Of a stretch of 64,000 nucleotides of DNA, positions 36,214-48,659 are shown in pieces. The notes under the pieces were generated by a model that was given only the letters and a program-made list of their open reading frames with translations, made no database searches and was not told the DNA's origin. Both the position numbers and the translations under genes were made by a program. This DNA comes from Ulota crispa (Eukaryota > Streptophyta > Bryopsida > Orthotrichales > Orthotrichaceae). How positions within the stretch are numbered: position 1 is the stretch's first letter; every line of letters starts with the position of its first letter. The stretch spans positions 18,686,002 to 18,750,001 of the forward strand of contig OY987242.1 of the NCBI GenBank assembly GCA_963920765.1, in the 5' to 3' direction.

Positions 36214-36440
36214 CCCCTAAACGTCTGAGCGTGCCGCTCTGAATAGTACAACATAGGATATTTTTCTTATATTTGGAATGGATCCACACCTCTATTACAT
36301 CTGAGACTAACAAAGAAGTTGGAGAATAGATCAATGCGATTCTAGCAAGCTACTTGAGATCCCAAATTAAAATTTCTTATTGGTAGCAAATGACAATTAT
36401 ATGTCAGCGTATATACTATGCCCTATTGGACGTTTAAGGG
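36214..36440. mobile_element. TTAA-type MITE, short subfamily C, copy 1
   Basis: TTAA flanks both ends (36210-36213 and 36441-36444) of 227 bp starting CCCCTAAACGTCTGAGCG. The interior (GGCATAGTATATA-type segment near the right end, AGCTACTTGAGATCCCAAAT in the middle) matches 42022-42257, 48660-48886 and 57449-57674. Confidence 0.75.
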
Positions 36441-36444
36441 TTAA

Positions 36445-37438
36445 GAGTTTTTCCATAAAAGTGTCATGCATCGTATGTGTTTCTTTCATTTTTGGAGAAT
36501 TCGTTTCGTTGATAATTTAACAACGGGTAAATCTTAAACCTCCTAAACCAACTGCACCCGTACAAACTTAAATCTCCAGTCGTTTGATTTCAAGCTTGAA
36601 GATAGAGAATAACAGGTACAAACGCCTAAAAGATGAAAATGCATGCAAAACTCATGCCTAGATATTCATTGGTGCAAACAAGCTTCATGCAAATGTTCTC
36701 ATATTGTACTTTGCCCTCTACTACAGTACAGGATTTTAGATCACCAAACAAACACGCACAATTGCTTACACCGAGAAAAACAATATTATTTAAGAGAGAT
36801 TTTCAACTCCATTATTATAAGATTCTTCTTACCTCCAATCCAATCAAGCTCGTTGCTTCAAAACGTTATAAGTCAACCTAATTACAACATCCTGAACTAG
36901 CTCACGAATCGCCACAAAGTTAAAGATACTACCTATTTTTTAAATTGTGTTTCCCGAAGCACCTAGAAGCCCTATTTACAAACATCAAACATCCCTCTCT
37001 CATCCTTTCTCTTCAAGTTGGGACTCATGTTTTTCCGGGTGGTTCAAGCTTGTCACATGGAGTTGTTGAGTGAAAGCCAAAATCTTGATCATATGTAAAC
37101 CAAATAAATGCACATATCCGGTAATTCCCTACAAACCGCTGTACATAATAACACAATTCTAGATTTGAGTGTCTGAAATTCTTACTTGCTAACATACAAG
37201 AATAATGAACAGGAGCTGGGAATTAGTATACAAATAATGGGGGTCTACCCAATTGGGTGGGGGTGTTTGAGATCATCATTAACTTAATGGAGGGGGAAAA
37301 GCTAAGTATGTACCTTAAAGGTGGATGTACAATTTCAGAATCACCAAGATCTCTTGTGAGCTATAATACTTCATGGTGAGCTAGAGTTTGTCGACAAATC
37401 AATTTAAAAGGTTTGAAATAATCCGGGGACTGAGGCCT
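36445..37438. other. Flank and probable 3' untranslated region of the ABCF gene
   Basis: Frames at 36633-36900 are short and have no recognisable motif. I see no repeat with clear ends and no second gene. Confidence 0.35.
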
Positions 37439-40400
37439 TTAATTCCATCGTTTGGCGTTCTTGCTGACCTTCCCTTTGGCTTTGCTCTGCGTGAAGGCTT
37501 GGGCTTTCTGCTTCTTCTGCAACTCCTTCTCCGCCTGCAACCCAAACCAAACCAGCGGACACTCATGTTAGGGCCCAAGCTGCACAAGTTATAAGTTATC
37601 AACAAGCTTGAAACACCAAGAGATTTTACACATAATACATGGAAGCCTATACTCCATTCGTAATATCCCGTCATGAATTCAGTGTACTTTCCTTGTATTC
37701 ACTCATTAGTTAAATGATACTCAACAAAATGTACAATAAAATAAGAGTGCGACAATTGTAAAAAAACTTTACGAGACTGTTAGAAGCAAGTGCCATAATA
37801 ATATTTTACTAATAATGATATTAGAAGTTTGGATCCCAAGATGTATATAGGTAGTTTTTACCTTATTGTCACTTCTCTATCTCCAAAATTAATCTCTTTT
37901 AAGTATTTAGCTTCAAAATTAGGTTTACAAGTATTGCAAAAAAGATCTCAAAGTTCTCTACTTAATAATGCAATTCTTGTCCTATTTGACCAAAATTTGT
38001 TAAAGATAAAGCATATTAGCTATGAAGACCTCAATTGGACATACAATATATTGCCCCAACGTCTTAGTTATAGCAATGTCAATTGTAAAATATCAAAAAC
38101 AACTAAAATTTAGCAACTTAGCTAGCACTTATGAATGACCACAAAGGCAAAGGAAAGGAAGAAGGTCAAAGATGAAAATGACAAAATACAATCATGTATG
38201 ACAACCAAAATCTCTAAAGAAGTGATAATAGGGCACTTTCAAATTTGAATTTAACCTTGCCCTTACCTCATTGAAACCCTAATAACTAACACATACTTCA
38301 TTCATTTAAGAATTTGGAACTTCATACAAAACCTTGACTTGATTATCTTTTAATGATACCATAACCATGACATTTGATGTATTGTAGCTTTTGCAATTAA
38401 GATTTGAATTAGGCTTAGTGATAAAAGGGTAAATTGCATGTGAAGGTTTTGTAAAGGTTGGAGCCAGTGGCATACCTTGGACATTTTGGACTTGGCCTTC
38501 ACAGTTGGACCCTTCATCTCAAGTTCCTCCTCACGATCCAACTCTCGCTGTCGAGCTTCCACATTTTGTTGCAAGTAGTACTGCAGAGCTCGAATCAAAG
38601 AGTACCACTTGTCAGAAGCACAATATTTGAATTGAATTGAATGATGTTCCCATCATCACTTCAATCACTTCGGGACATGAACATCCAAAAGAAGTAAATA
38701 GGCCTTTCAACTAGAACAACACGAACTACGTACCATGAAAATAAACCTTGTGATGTAACCCTACATGCAGAGCTAGAAATGCTATTTTCGTATTACTGCC
38801 AAAGCTATCCATTTGCATTCCTTGACAATATTGTCCAAGTTATCATTGCAGCTTACCTAGCAAAGTGGTTGCTATTTGTACAGAAATGAGCTCCATTGAG
38901 GGTGGGTTCATGAGATTAAAACCACAAATGGTACTCTCAAAAACCAAAAGCTGACATTTGAGCAAGAATTGAGAGATGAAGCCACTTACATTATAATCAC
39001 CACTATAATCTCTGAGTTTGTGATCAGCCACTTCCACAACACGATTCACAATTTGCTTCAAAAAGTATCGATCATGGGAAACAGCAATCACCGTACCCTT
39101 GTACTCCCTCAATGCCTCCTGCAGCACACAAGCTCTGTTACTAAAGCTCACCCATGTGTCACACCATGTAAGCTTAGTAAGTTACTTCCCTCAACAAACT
39201 ACTTGCTCACAATGGTCTTTGGGCTACCATTACTCTGCCCAAAACTCTTAACTTTGATAGAGCCATTTATGTGGCAACCCAGCATTGGAAATGAGGAGTA
39301 TGGTTCGTATCTCATGCTATTGGACTTCTTTTGCAATAAAATAAATGTTTCCTTCTAGAACCCCTTGATCTCATGCATAATCAAAGAATTAATATACAAT
39401 CATTGAGGTTGTCCATGAACCAATTGTGGACGTAGAACATTGTTTATGAAAACAACACTCTCTAATACTCTTGTAACTTTGTAAGTCATTTCTCATAACA
39501 CGACTTTAATCAATATTAACCATCATGTCACACATAATAAGATTTGCACACAATGCACAAAAAATGAAGTGCTTGGTTCATTGGAATTGATTGATTCCAT
39601 TCCTACAAGAATTGGGAGCGTTATAAAAGATAAAAATAAACATATCAATAGAACGGAAAGGATGAATTCATGCCCTAGATCTTGAACATTGAATTGTGTT
39701 TAGAAATTTGCTATGAGCTCATGTGTAAGCTTCAAAAATAGGCTTTTCAGATTTAATTCAAGCAGTTAAAAGGCCAATGTAAGACAATCATTTCTGAAAT
39801 CTTCAACATATTTGGAAATATTTACCTCCAGCATCTCCTTGGAGGGAATGTCAAGATGGTTGGTGGGCTCGTCCAACACTAAGATAGTTGAAGGTGTCAC
39901 CATGAACTTACAAAGAGAAAGACGGGCCTGCCATGATATGAACAATTGATGTTAACCTACTAGGAAACTTTAACTCATACACAATGAAGGCAACTTATTT
40001 ATGTTTAGCAAGTGAGAAATTCTACAAATCATATGTTTTATCAATACCTTCTCTCCGCCACTTAAGTAGGCAACTTTCCGATCAAGCATTTCAGCTTTGA
40101 AGTTGCAGCGCCCAAGGAGGGCTTTGATGTCATTCATTCTCCAGTCCTCAGCTGCTTCTTCCACAGTTCGAAGAACTGTTTTGTCCAAATCCAAGGCCTC
40201 TGCCTACAATTACATTCACCCCACATGCTTCAAAACCTTTTATTGCAAAAGTCCAAAAGAAACAATTTGATGAGATTGATATAAATGACACGTTTGTGCA
40301 GTCATGTACAAAACTCTAGAAAAATGGTAAAATTTGAAGGAAAATAGAGTTGAACACCATTTTGTAAAAGTTTAGAGAAAACATTTCTAGACTGCAAGAT

Positions 40401-43400
40401 CATCTATTTTGAAGAGGGTGATCACCTGATTTTGCTCAAAGTAGTTGGGAACTACTCGAAATTCTCCAAGAGCTATTACACCGGAAGTTGGCCTTTGTGT
40501 CCCCATCAACATCCGTAGCAGTGTACTCTTGCCACACCCATTTGGACCAATAACTGCTAACTTCTCCCCTCGCTCCACTAGCAACTGTGCATTCTCGAAC
40601 AAAACCTGTCAAAAAAACAAAACTAAATCATATCAAAAAAATTGCCATCTTCAAATATTGCACCAAAATGAAAGATTTGACATCTAGTTTTGAACACAGA
40701 TGACCTCCCGAGTCCCAACTCCAAGGAAGAACGATAAAATTTCCTCCTACAATGAATACCTTGTCATCATAACGACAACCCAGTTTCTTAATCTGAACAA
40801 CCGTCCTTCCACTCCTCTCCAGCTCCGGGAATCGAAACTTCAGAAGCTTCCGTTCAAACGGCTTCTCCACAACATTTCCTTCGTCTTGCATCTTCTCCAG
40901 TTGCTGCAATCCGTGACAATCAATCTCATTAGCACAACAATAAAAAAGAGATTCCATAGTTCATAAAAACTCCCATGAATCTCCATTCTATATATTCATT
41001 ACTGCAAACGCCTTAGAAATAAAATCGTTTTTATTGTTTGACGGCACAGGCGTTGAATGAAATAAAAAAAAAAAAAGCTCTTGCTAGCTGGCACACGCTC
41101 CAACTCTAGATAACTGTACGCAGTATTTACATATAGGTGTTCATACTCAGAGACTAAACCTACTTAGTACTGTTCTTCTGGAAATTATCCAGAACCGCAA
41201 TTCTCAGTTCCTTCAATCTACACAGAGGGATGATTTCAAGTACTGTCTAATTGCACTGCCGTGGGGAAGAATGGGATTCTGTCTGCACCCCGGTCTGCAC
41301 TGACTCTCACATCCGTGTCATTATAACTTGACAGAATCAGAATGGTCATGGTCCTGAACACGATGTAATTTAACGGCTAAAAAGCGTAGCATTGAAATAC
41401 ACAGACCCCTTGATATCAAGACTTGTGAAGACCTGAGCTTCTACAGGAGTAGCAAAAGAAGGTGCCAAAGCTTAGAAACTTTGCTACTTCAACAAATGTA
41501 AAGATGCAAGGATACTCACTGAATGGGCATGTACAGGGTGTGTCATTAAAGAGGGTGGAACAGAGGAGATGGAGTAGCATGCACCTTGGCAGCAGACGTG
41601 GCACGGCCAGAATTAGCGCCACTGCTGAGGCGCTGAATCATGTCCTCGGCGCGAGCAATCTCCTTCTGCTGCTTCTCCCAGGCCATGCGTTGCGCCTCCA
41701 CCCAGGCAGCCTTGGCCAGCACATACTCACTGTAATTCCCCGGAAATGTCTGAGCCACCCCCATGTCCGTCTCCACGATCTTGGTGCACAATTGGTCCAG
41801 GAAGGCACGGTCGTGGGACACGATCACCATGGGCACCTCTTGCTCCTTCAAGTACCGTTCCAGCCATTCTATGCTGTTCAAGTCCAGATGATTCGTCGGC
41901 TCATCCAGCAACAGTAAATCCGGTTTCTGATACATCGCAAGATACGCTCCCCATCGGTAAATTTATACAATCTAAAGCGCCAAAAGAGAAGCAAGCCTTC
42001 GTGTGTCCAAAAGCTCTCTAACCTAAACGTCTGAGCGTGCCCCTGTGACCAGTACAATACGAGGTGGTTTCTTTTGTATTTGGAATACATTCACATCTTT
42101 ACTACATTTGAGATCAACAAAAAAGTTGAAGAACAGATCATAGCGGTTCTATAGCAGTTCTAGTGAGTTACTTGAGATCCCAAATGAAAATTTCTTATTG
42201 ATAGCTAATGCCAATTATACGGCAGCATATATACCGTGCCCTATGGGCATTTAAGGGCTAACCTAAGAATGGAAGAGATCTGAGGTGACTCTGAAAAAGT
42301 GCAAAATTCTCGAAGTTTTGCCGTTGTTACGAACACGAAGATACAGTGAGTACAAGCTTTGATTTCCAAGGAATCAAAAGCAGAAACTAAGAGAAAAAAA
42401 GGAGGTGAGTTCCAAGCCAAACCTGAAGTAAGATCTTGCCCAGCGCTATACGCATTTGCCAGCCTCCACTAAAGGAAGCCACCAATCGGTCCCCATCATC
42501 AGCGGTGAAACCTAATTCGGGCATCATCTTGTTGATGCTTACGTCCACACTGTAGAGATCGGATGCGTCCGCCTTATGTTGCAAAGTGTCCAATTCGTCC
42601 AGCAACTTCGCCATCAGATCCATGTCATCCGTTGCATTCTCAAGGGCCACCTGTGGACACAATCAATCCCGGACGTCGTTATTTCCCAACACCTGGAAAA
42701 GCCTTCACCACATATGATACTGAACCAAGTACTACTGCAGGCAAAGCCCGCTGCCATTCTGAAGATAGTGGGTTCTCCATAATATTAGATCGAGTCAAAA
42801 ACTTTTAATCACAAATTTGAAGAAATTTTCCCACAATTCATGCTGAAGTTTGCCGACATTTACAGGGACCCATATGGTGGCACTGATCCCACAACTTCGC
42901 CGCAAGATTTTCTTAATAATGATGCTTTGTTGAAGATGCTTAAAACGATCTAATTTGGCTGCTGGAAACCCTATTCTACTTGTTGATATCAAATTCAATG
43001 TCAGGGACACACAAGCCATTCGAGATGGATTATATGAAGTGAAGTCGGTCGGAAAGTACAGTCACTGAGAAAAATCGACAAACCTGCGCTTTTTCAATCC
43101 TTGCAGCGATGTCCATCTCGCTAGCAAAAGTGCTCATAAATTCCTCTCGAAGTGTGCGAGATCCAACAACTTCAAACTCCTGGCTCAAGAATGCAATCTT
43201 CATGTTCTCCCGAGCTTTCACCACATTTCCAGAATCGGGCTCTTCCTTGCCGGCAATGATATTCAGCTGAGTGGTCTTCCCGGCGCCATTGATCCCCACC
43301 AGCCCCACTCGCTCGCCCCGCTTCACCTCCCACGACACGCCCTTCAGCACAGACGCATCTTTGTACGTCTTGCTGACATTCTCCAGCTTCACCCCCGACA

Positions 43401-43755
43401 GAACAGTCGACGCTCCCGATTGATCACCCCTCCGCTTACTCTCCCTCTTGCTCTCCTTCGCCTTCTCGCTCGAATCCTGCCCTCCTCCGGAACCACGATC
43501 TCCAGGCTCAAACGCCTCTTGCAGCATGGACAGCGGTACTTCTGCCTCCACCGCGGTTCTTAAAGCGGGCACACGTGTACTGGGACGCCCACTACTCAAC
43601 AACCCCGCCGGATTCCGCTGGGACCTGTTGCAGGCCGGAATCCTCACGGCTCCGCGCACCACTGCCTGAGCACTAGTGCTCGTCACCTCGTCGCAGAGGC
43701 TCCGGGACAAGGTACGCACCAGCCTCGACGACTCCGCCACAAACGTCGACGCCAT
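37439..43755 (-). CDS. ABCF5: ABCF-family ATPase, plastid ABCF5 type
   Basis: ABCF proteins are soluble twin-ATPase proteins without membrane domains that act on ribosomes. Ten exons on the minus strand: 43755-43084, 42650-42423, 41926-41585, 40903-40760, 40605-40426, 40203-40048, 39927-39826, 39118-38990, 38580-38476, 37534-37439. All junctions are GT-AG and phase 0; the product is 717 residues. Residues 1 to about 70 are Ser/Arg/Ala-rich and look like a plastid transit peptide. First ABC domain: Walker A GINGAGKT (154-161), Q192, signature SGGWQ (285-289), Walker B LLLLDEP (304-310), H338. Linker with an Arg/Glu-rich helix at about 365-400. Second ABC domain: Walker [10 protein letters not shown] (482-490), signature LSGGEK (569-574), Walker B LVLDEP (590-595), H623. 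The C-terminus is Lys-rich and ends SKNAKRWN, like Arabidopsis ABCF5 as I remember it; ABCF2 is a close alternative. Introns 2 and 9 carry transposons. All catalytic motifs are intact. Plastid location is inferred. Confidence 0.94.
37848..38440. mobile_element. CAGGTAGTTTACCC element inside ABCF intron 9
   Basis: It starts TAGGTAGTTTTTACCTTATT and ends in AGTGATAAAAGGGTAAATTGCATG, a diverged inverse. Along its length (593 bp) it matches, in inverse orientation, the better-preserved copy at 44677-45282. It lies wholly within ABCF intron 9 (38475-37535) and does not disturb the exons. Confidence 0.65.
42022..42257. mobile_element. TTAA-type MITE, short subfamily C, inside ABCF intron 2
   Basis: This 236-bp copy starts CCTAAACGTCTGAGCG and ends GGCATTTAAGGG. 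The flanking direct repeat is CTAA on both sides (42018-42021 and 42258-42261), a second non-palindromic 4-bp duplication. It lies within ABCF intron 2 (42422-41927). Confidence 0.75.
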
Positions 43756-44335
43756 GATGCACACTCCGAACTCAGATAATTTTATCAAAAAACACACAAA
43801 CTTTGCCCACCACGTAACACAATTCACTAGCAGACCCAATTGATACACACACTAGCTAGTTCCCAAGTATAAAAAGTGATCAACTCCTACAGTAGAGATT
43901 CACGCCCAGGAGGTAGTTGTAAGTGCGGTGGCTTTTTTTCTTGCGAGCACTGGTCACAACGGAATTTTGATTAGCTGCAGCCTCACTCTCACTCAGGAGT
44001 TAAGTGATCTCGACAAAAGTGGAAATGGGGATCAAAAATCGGAGGCATTGGACGGGGAAATTATGTTCCCATTGGGGGAGTGTCAGTGGCTGGGTGGTGT
44101 GTTGATTGGAAGTCAGTCAAAGCTTGTAATTGCAGACTTGTCAAATGAATTGTGGTCGGGGCGAGAGCAGGCGTCGAATGAGAGGGTGTCCAGACGTGCA
44201 CCACTGGTAGCAGCACCCTATCCAGTTGCTCAGCTATGCCTGGTGCAACCAACTGGCGACGAGCAGGCTGGACGGAGGTGCGAATCAGAAGGGGCTGGCA
44301 GAGACGCAAACTGACTTATCTGCAACAGAAGCAGA
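43756..44335. promoter_or_regulatory. Intergenic region between ABCF and a possible divergent gene
   Basis: This region upstream of the ABCF start codon becomes GC-rich from about 44130. It may be a shared promoter if the ORF at 44336 is real. No core promoter element is placed with confidence. Confidence 0.3.
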
Positions 44336-44566
44336 ATGGCTTCCACGCGCCGTGCTTGCGTGTTGCGACCTTCTGCACCGATCGCCGCTGCTGCTCGGCC
44401 GCTAGTTCAGCTGGCCGTGCAGGCGGCGTGCTTCGGGGCCCTTGTGGCTTTCTGTGGGCGTCTCGTTATTTTTGCACCGCCTGGTGTGTTTTGCTTCCGT
44501 GGGAATTCCAACCCCCAGTCCTACTTTCCCAGGCAAGCGGTTCAGTTCGATGCAGCAGTTTCATAG
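44336..44566 (+). CDS. Uncertain small ORF or first exon, divergent from ABCF
   Basis: I do not recognise the product. The frame of 76 codons starts in a good plant context (AGAATGGCTTCC) and its first 40 residues are rich in Ala, Arg and Ser with few acids, as in organelle targeting peptides. A hydrophobic stretch (LVQLAVQAACFGALVAF) follows. It lies in a GC-rich island about 580 bp from the ABCF start codon, in the opposite direction. No downstream exon could be joined; a transposon begins at 44677. GC-rich DNA readily gives chance open frames, and overlapping frames of similar length exist here, so this is weak. Confidence 0.2.
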   Translation: MASTRRACVLRPSAPIAAAARPLVQLAVQAACFGALVAFCGRLVIFAPPGVFCFRGNSNPQSYFPRQAVQFDAAVS

Positions 44567-44676
44567 TGGTACAGTAGCTCCAAATTCCCCCTTCCCTTCC
44601 CTTTGGAGTAGACTTCCATGTACCGGCAAAGTTGGCACAAGCAGAGTTGGCAACGAATATTCCCACATTAGGGGTA

Positions 44677-45282
44677 CAGGTGGTTTACCCTATTATCATT
44701 GGGCCTTAGACAAAAAATCAATAAAAAAATAATTATAATATATCAAATGACATGATTATGGTCTCATCTAAAAGGTAATCAAGTTAAGGTTTTGTATCAA
44801 GTTCCAGATTTTTAAATGAGTGGAGTATGAAATAGTTATCAAGGTTACTGTGAGGTAAGGTCAAGGTTCAACTCAAATTTGAAATTGCCCTATTATCACT
44901 TCCTTACCACTTCTTACATGATAAAATTTTGTCATTTTCATCTTTGAACTTCTTCTTCCTTTTCTTAACCTCTATGGTCATCCATAAGTGCTCACTTAGT
45001 TGACAATTTTCATTTATTTTTGATATTTTGCAACTGACATTGCTTTAGCTTAGGCGCGGGGGCAATAAATTGTATATCTAATTAAGGTCTTCATAGCTAA
45101 TACGTTATGTATTTTGCAGATTTTGTTCAAATGGAACAAAAATTTCACAATTTGTAAAGGACTCTAAGGCCTTTCTTGCAATACTTGTAAATTTGGATTT
45201 GAAACTAAACTCTAAAAGATATGAATTTTTGAAGATAGAAAAGTGATAATAGGAGCGGAGTGATAATAGGGTAAACTACCTG
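44677..45282. mobile_element. CAGGTAGTTTACCC element with TA duplication
   Basis: The terminal inverted repeats CAGGTGGTTTACCCTATTAT and ATAATAGGGTAAACTACCTG bound 606 bp between TA dinucleotides (44675-44676 and 45283-45284). The motif CCCTATTATCACT also recurs inside. A second copy, inverted, lies in ABCF intron 9 (37848-38440). A TA duplication suggests a mariner-like origin; no transposase is present. Confidence 0.65.
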
Positions 45283-45669
45283 TAGTCACTCCTTATCTGA
45301 GATTGAAACTTCCTTGGAGATTGAGAATCGATTGAGTGAAAATAGGAGCCATTGGGAAAAAATCTCCATAACAAAGGTGTGATACCCCTTTTTGGGCAAT
45401 GGAGAATGATGAGTGGAGAATAATTTACCACGTCCACAAGACAATTGCAAGGAGCAACAAGAGAGTAAAATAGTACCAAGGAGCGGTAAAAAGAGGAGGG
45501 AATTAGGTGAAAAATTCTCCAATGAACCTTCTCCAACCCATTCTTTGTCCTAAAGCATGGAGATAATAACTTCTCCAACTTCAATGAATCCAACTCAAGT
45601 AAACCGTGTTCTTGCTGCCACATATGCATTCACTGACCTTGGAGAATGGCTCGGAGAAGGAGTGACTAC
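45283..45669. mobile_element. MITE with TAGTCACTCCTT termini
   Basis: The left end TAGTCACTCCTTATCTGAG pairs with CTCGGAGAAGGAGTGACTA at the right. It abuts the previous element directly, sharing its right TA. The interior repeats the motif TTGGAGAA several times in both directions. Confidence 0.55.
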
Positions 45670-45731
45670 CCATATTGGCTAAAACAATAGTTTCACTCAT
45701 CAGTCATCACCTCCCTGAATTATACATTGAA

Positions 45732-46012
45732 TATTGCATTTAGGTTGCCTTGACAATTAGGTTGCCTTGCCCTAGTAAGTAACTTCATGACTCATTGTTT
45801 GGCTACTTGGAGGCGCATGCAACTCTCTAAAAATTTGGATTTCACATGGTTTACAACTTGGACATAGCAAGTTTTTTCTGCAACTTTTTTGTTGTTGTCA
45901 AGTCCTTTAAAAATAATTTATTGCAATTGTTGATGAAATTTATTCTTGCAGCAATAAACGTCTATGTAGTGTAAAATTTTGAAAAATTAGTGTGGGGCAA
46001 CCTAAACGCAAT
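45732..46012. mobile_element. MITE, TATTGCATTTAGGTTGCC family, copy 2
   Basis: This 281-bp copy has good inverted ends (TATTGCATTTAGGTTGCC and GGCAACCTAAACGCAATA). It matches 20861-21162 throughout. Confidence 0.65.
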
Positions 46013-46039
46013 ACACAATGTAGTGAAGCGGTTCACTAA

Positions 46040-46917
46040 TCCCTAAATGCCCAAGGCACCAAATTTGGGTGTTCAATAAACTTTGAGACCTTGAAGGAAG
46101 AGATATGATTGTTTTAATATTTGATTTTTTTTTTAAGAAGTTGCAATCTGAAGTTAGCTTCAATGCTCAATTTTATTGCCTTCCACACTATATTCCAATT
46201 GTTTTTGACGGAATTGTAAGCATGTCCTTTGCATGCCAAAAGGTGTGATGAATAGTGTCACTAAAGAGCCTAGGACAATTGTTACATTGGAAAAACAAGT
46301 TGCAAGTTGAGGATAAAGTGAAGATATTGTTTGGCACTTTTCCTTGGGCAGAGAGGGCCTTTCCATTGAAAACTCATCATCTAATGACATCCATATTTAT
46401 GCTTTTGGGATAGGTTTACTTGGAATGTCTTTGTTATACAGGTTAGAGTTCAATTACCATTGAGTTCTCTTTCAATCATAATGAATTCTTATCAAGGATT
46501 GGAGGTAAAAACTTTCTTTGTCTTAGGTGGTAACTTTTTGACAATTGTATTTTAGGCTCATTTGTGAAGTTAAGTTTAGGAATTTGAAAGGGGGTTGTCA
46601 GTTTTGAAGTAACAACAATAAACCCTAAATCATCATAAGTGTTGTTTCCCATTTTTGCACACAAAATTTATCATTTTTGTATTAAAAGTTTTAAACGGTT
46701 CCAAAAAAACCAAAAAAATCCATGCTCAACCATATTCAATCACAAGTATCTTGAGATTTGCGTGATTATTTTGGATTTTTTTTGGCAACACCATCTAGAA
46801 GCCTTGAAGGTCACAATTTTGTTTAAATGTTTAGTAACGGTCTTACGACAACAGTTCAAAAACTTCAAAATTGCATACAAATATAAGAAAAACGTAACAC
46901 CCTTGAACATTTAGGGG
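46040..46917. mobile_element. TTAA/CTAA-type element, subfamily H, uninterrupted copy
   Basis: It starts TCCCTAAATGCCCAAGGC after CTAA (46036-46039) and ends TTGAACATTTAGGGG. At 878 bp it is the reference length for the interrupted copies at 9900-12101 and 48891-50850. The base after its right end does not restore CTAA, so that side has diverged. Confidence 0.6.
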
Positions 46918-47249
46918 AAAGTGTAGCAAGTTGAGATTCTATCCAAACTAAATGTATAATAAAGTATTCAAAAACTTTCGACAATACAAGTCCAATGCTG
47001 TATTATACGTCCCAAATCCCAAGTGGAACTAAAAAAGCCATTTCGAATGTTAGCTGTAGCCCACCCCACAACCCTAAATATTGCTTCCCTAAAAAAAGGA
47101 CTTTCTATTGCATGTGAACTTCTGTTACCAAGTTGTACCAAGTTCTTAGCAAGCTCAGCTCAACTCTTTAGAGCATAAGTTTGTATTTTACCTCCATACA
47201 TATTAGGTGGTCAGATTTTGATCAATTAATGAATCTAAACAAGTCCCAT

Positions 47250-48642
47250 ACGTACAGTACACGGACAAATATTTTTGTCGACCCCCTTTCACCACTTCTG
47301 TTATTAACGGAAATTAGCATATTAGAAAATATAAACGGTATTTTTTTAATTTGCATTATTGATATTTGATTGTTGCTAGCAATCCCAATCAAGCATACCA
47401 ATCAAGCATACCAAAAGTCAACTTTTAAAAAAACCAAAACTCAATTTTTGGTAAATTGTTTTGTATAATATTCATGGTTAAGAAAATTGATTGACAAAAT
47501 GGGTGATGAATTTTTGAGATTTGATTGCATGGGTATGTAGAAAACACCCATACACACACTTTTCATACTAAAATAGAACCCCTTAAGCAACAAAATTTTG
47601 ATCTACAAAAGATTCAATGCCACCTTTTATATGCCCAAATTTTGTTAAATTTATATTTTTATATTTTAACTAGCTTTTCACTAAGTAAAAATAACATCAT
47701 GTTGGAAAGTACAAACTTATTCACAACTGGTATAAAAACACACTTTGCGTGAGTAGGACATGTATGACTAATGCAACATTCAACTTCAAAAAAAACTAGT
47801 GTCTCATAAATCAATTGGTCTAAAATCTACTCTTGATGTACTATACAAAAAATCAATATCTCACTACTAGTCTAGAATCTAATCCATATGACCATCATTT
47901 TGGTCCTTTTTTGAGACCAATAATACCAATTGCTTTCATCACAATACTACTCATTTATATTTGCTAGGAGGCACTGGGCATTTTATTAATTTCTAGCACA
48001 TGGTTGGAGGGCATTTGGTGTTCTATATTTGGGGCATCCTTTACTATTTCAACTTCCACCAAAAAGTTCTACAAAATTTTGAACATGAACATGGTTACAA
48101 GGGGCACTTGGTGTTCTATATATAAGGCGTCCTTTGTTGCTTCAACTTATACCAAAAGTTCTGGAAAATGGCGCACTTAGGGTAATCCTCCCTCTTAGTA
48201 GTATAGATGTATGAGTCAAATATAAAAATTTGATTATTATAAAACAATGTCTAGTTTACAAAAGTTGGGCATATCAAAGGTTGCATTGAATCTTTTGTAG
48301 ATCAGATTTTGTTACTTAAGGAGTTCTTTTTTAGTATGGAAAGTGTGTGTATGGGTGTTTTCTACATACCCATGCAATCAAATCTCAAAAATTCATCACC
48401 CATTTTTTTCAATCAATTTTCTTCTAAAACCATGGTTATTATACAAAACAATTCACCAAAATTTGAGTTTTGATTTTTTGAAGTTGATTTTTGGTATGCT
48501 TGATTGGGATTGCTAGTAACAATCAAATATCAATAATGCAAAGTAAAAAAGTACCATATATATTTTCTAATATGCTAATCTCTGTCAATGACGGAAGTGA
48601 TGAAAGGGGGCTGGCAAAAATATTTGTCCAGGTATTGTACAT
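47250..48642. mobile_element. Large foldback element of about 1.4 kb
   Basis: Arms of about 380 bp (47250-47640 and 48268-48642) are inverses of each other, including GGACAAATATTTTTG near the ends and ATGGGTATGTAGAAAACACCC inside. The centre (47650-48265) contains a direct tandem duplication of about 105 bp that starts near 48008 (motif CATTTGGTGTTCTATAT). The edges are imperfect, so I could not define a target duplication or a superfamily. Confidence 0.6.
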
Positions 48643-48659
48643 ACAAGAAGTGATTCTAA

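Noticed and set aside
41462-41917. 151-codon plus-strand frame
   Set aside because: It is antisense to ABCF exon 3, whose minus-strand product has Walker B and the H-switch.
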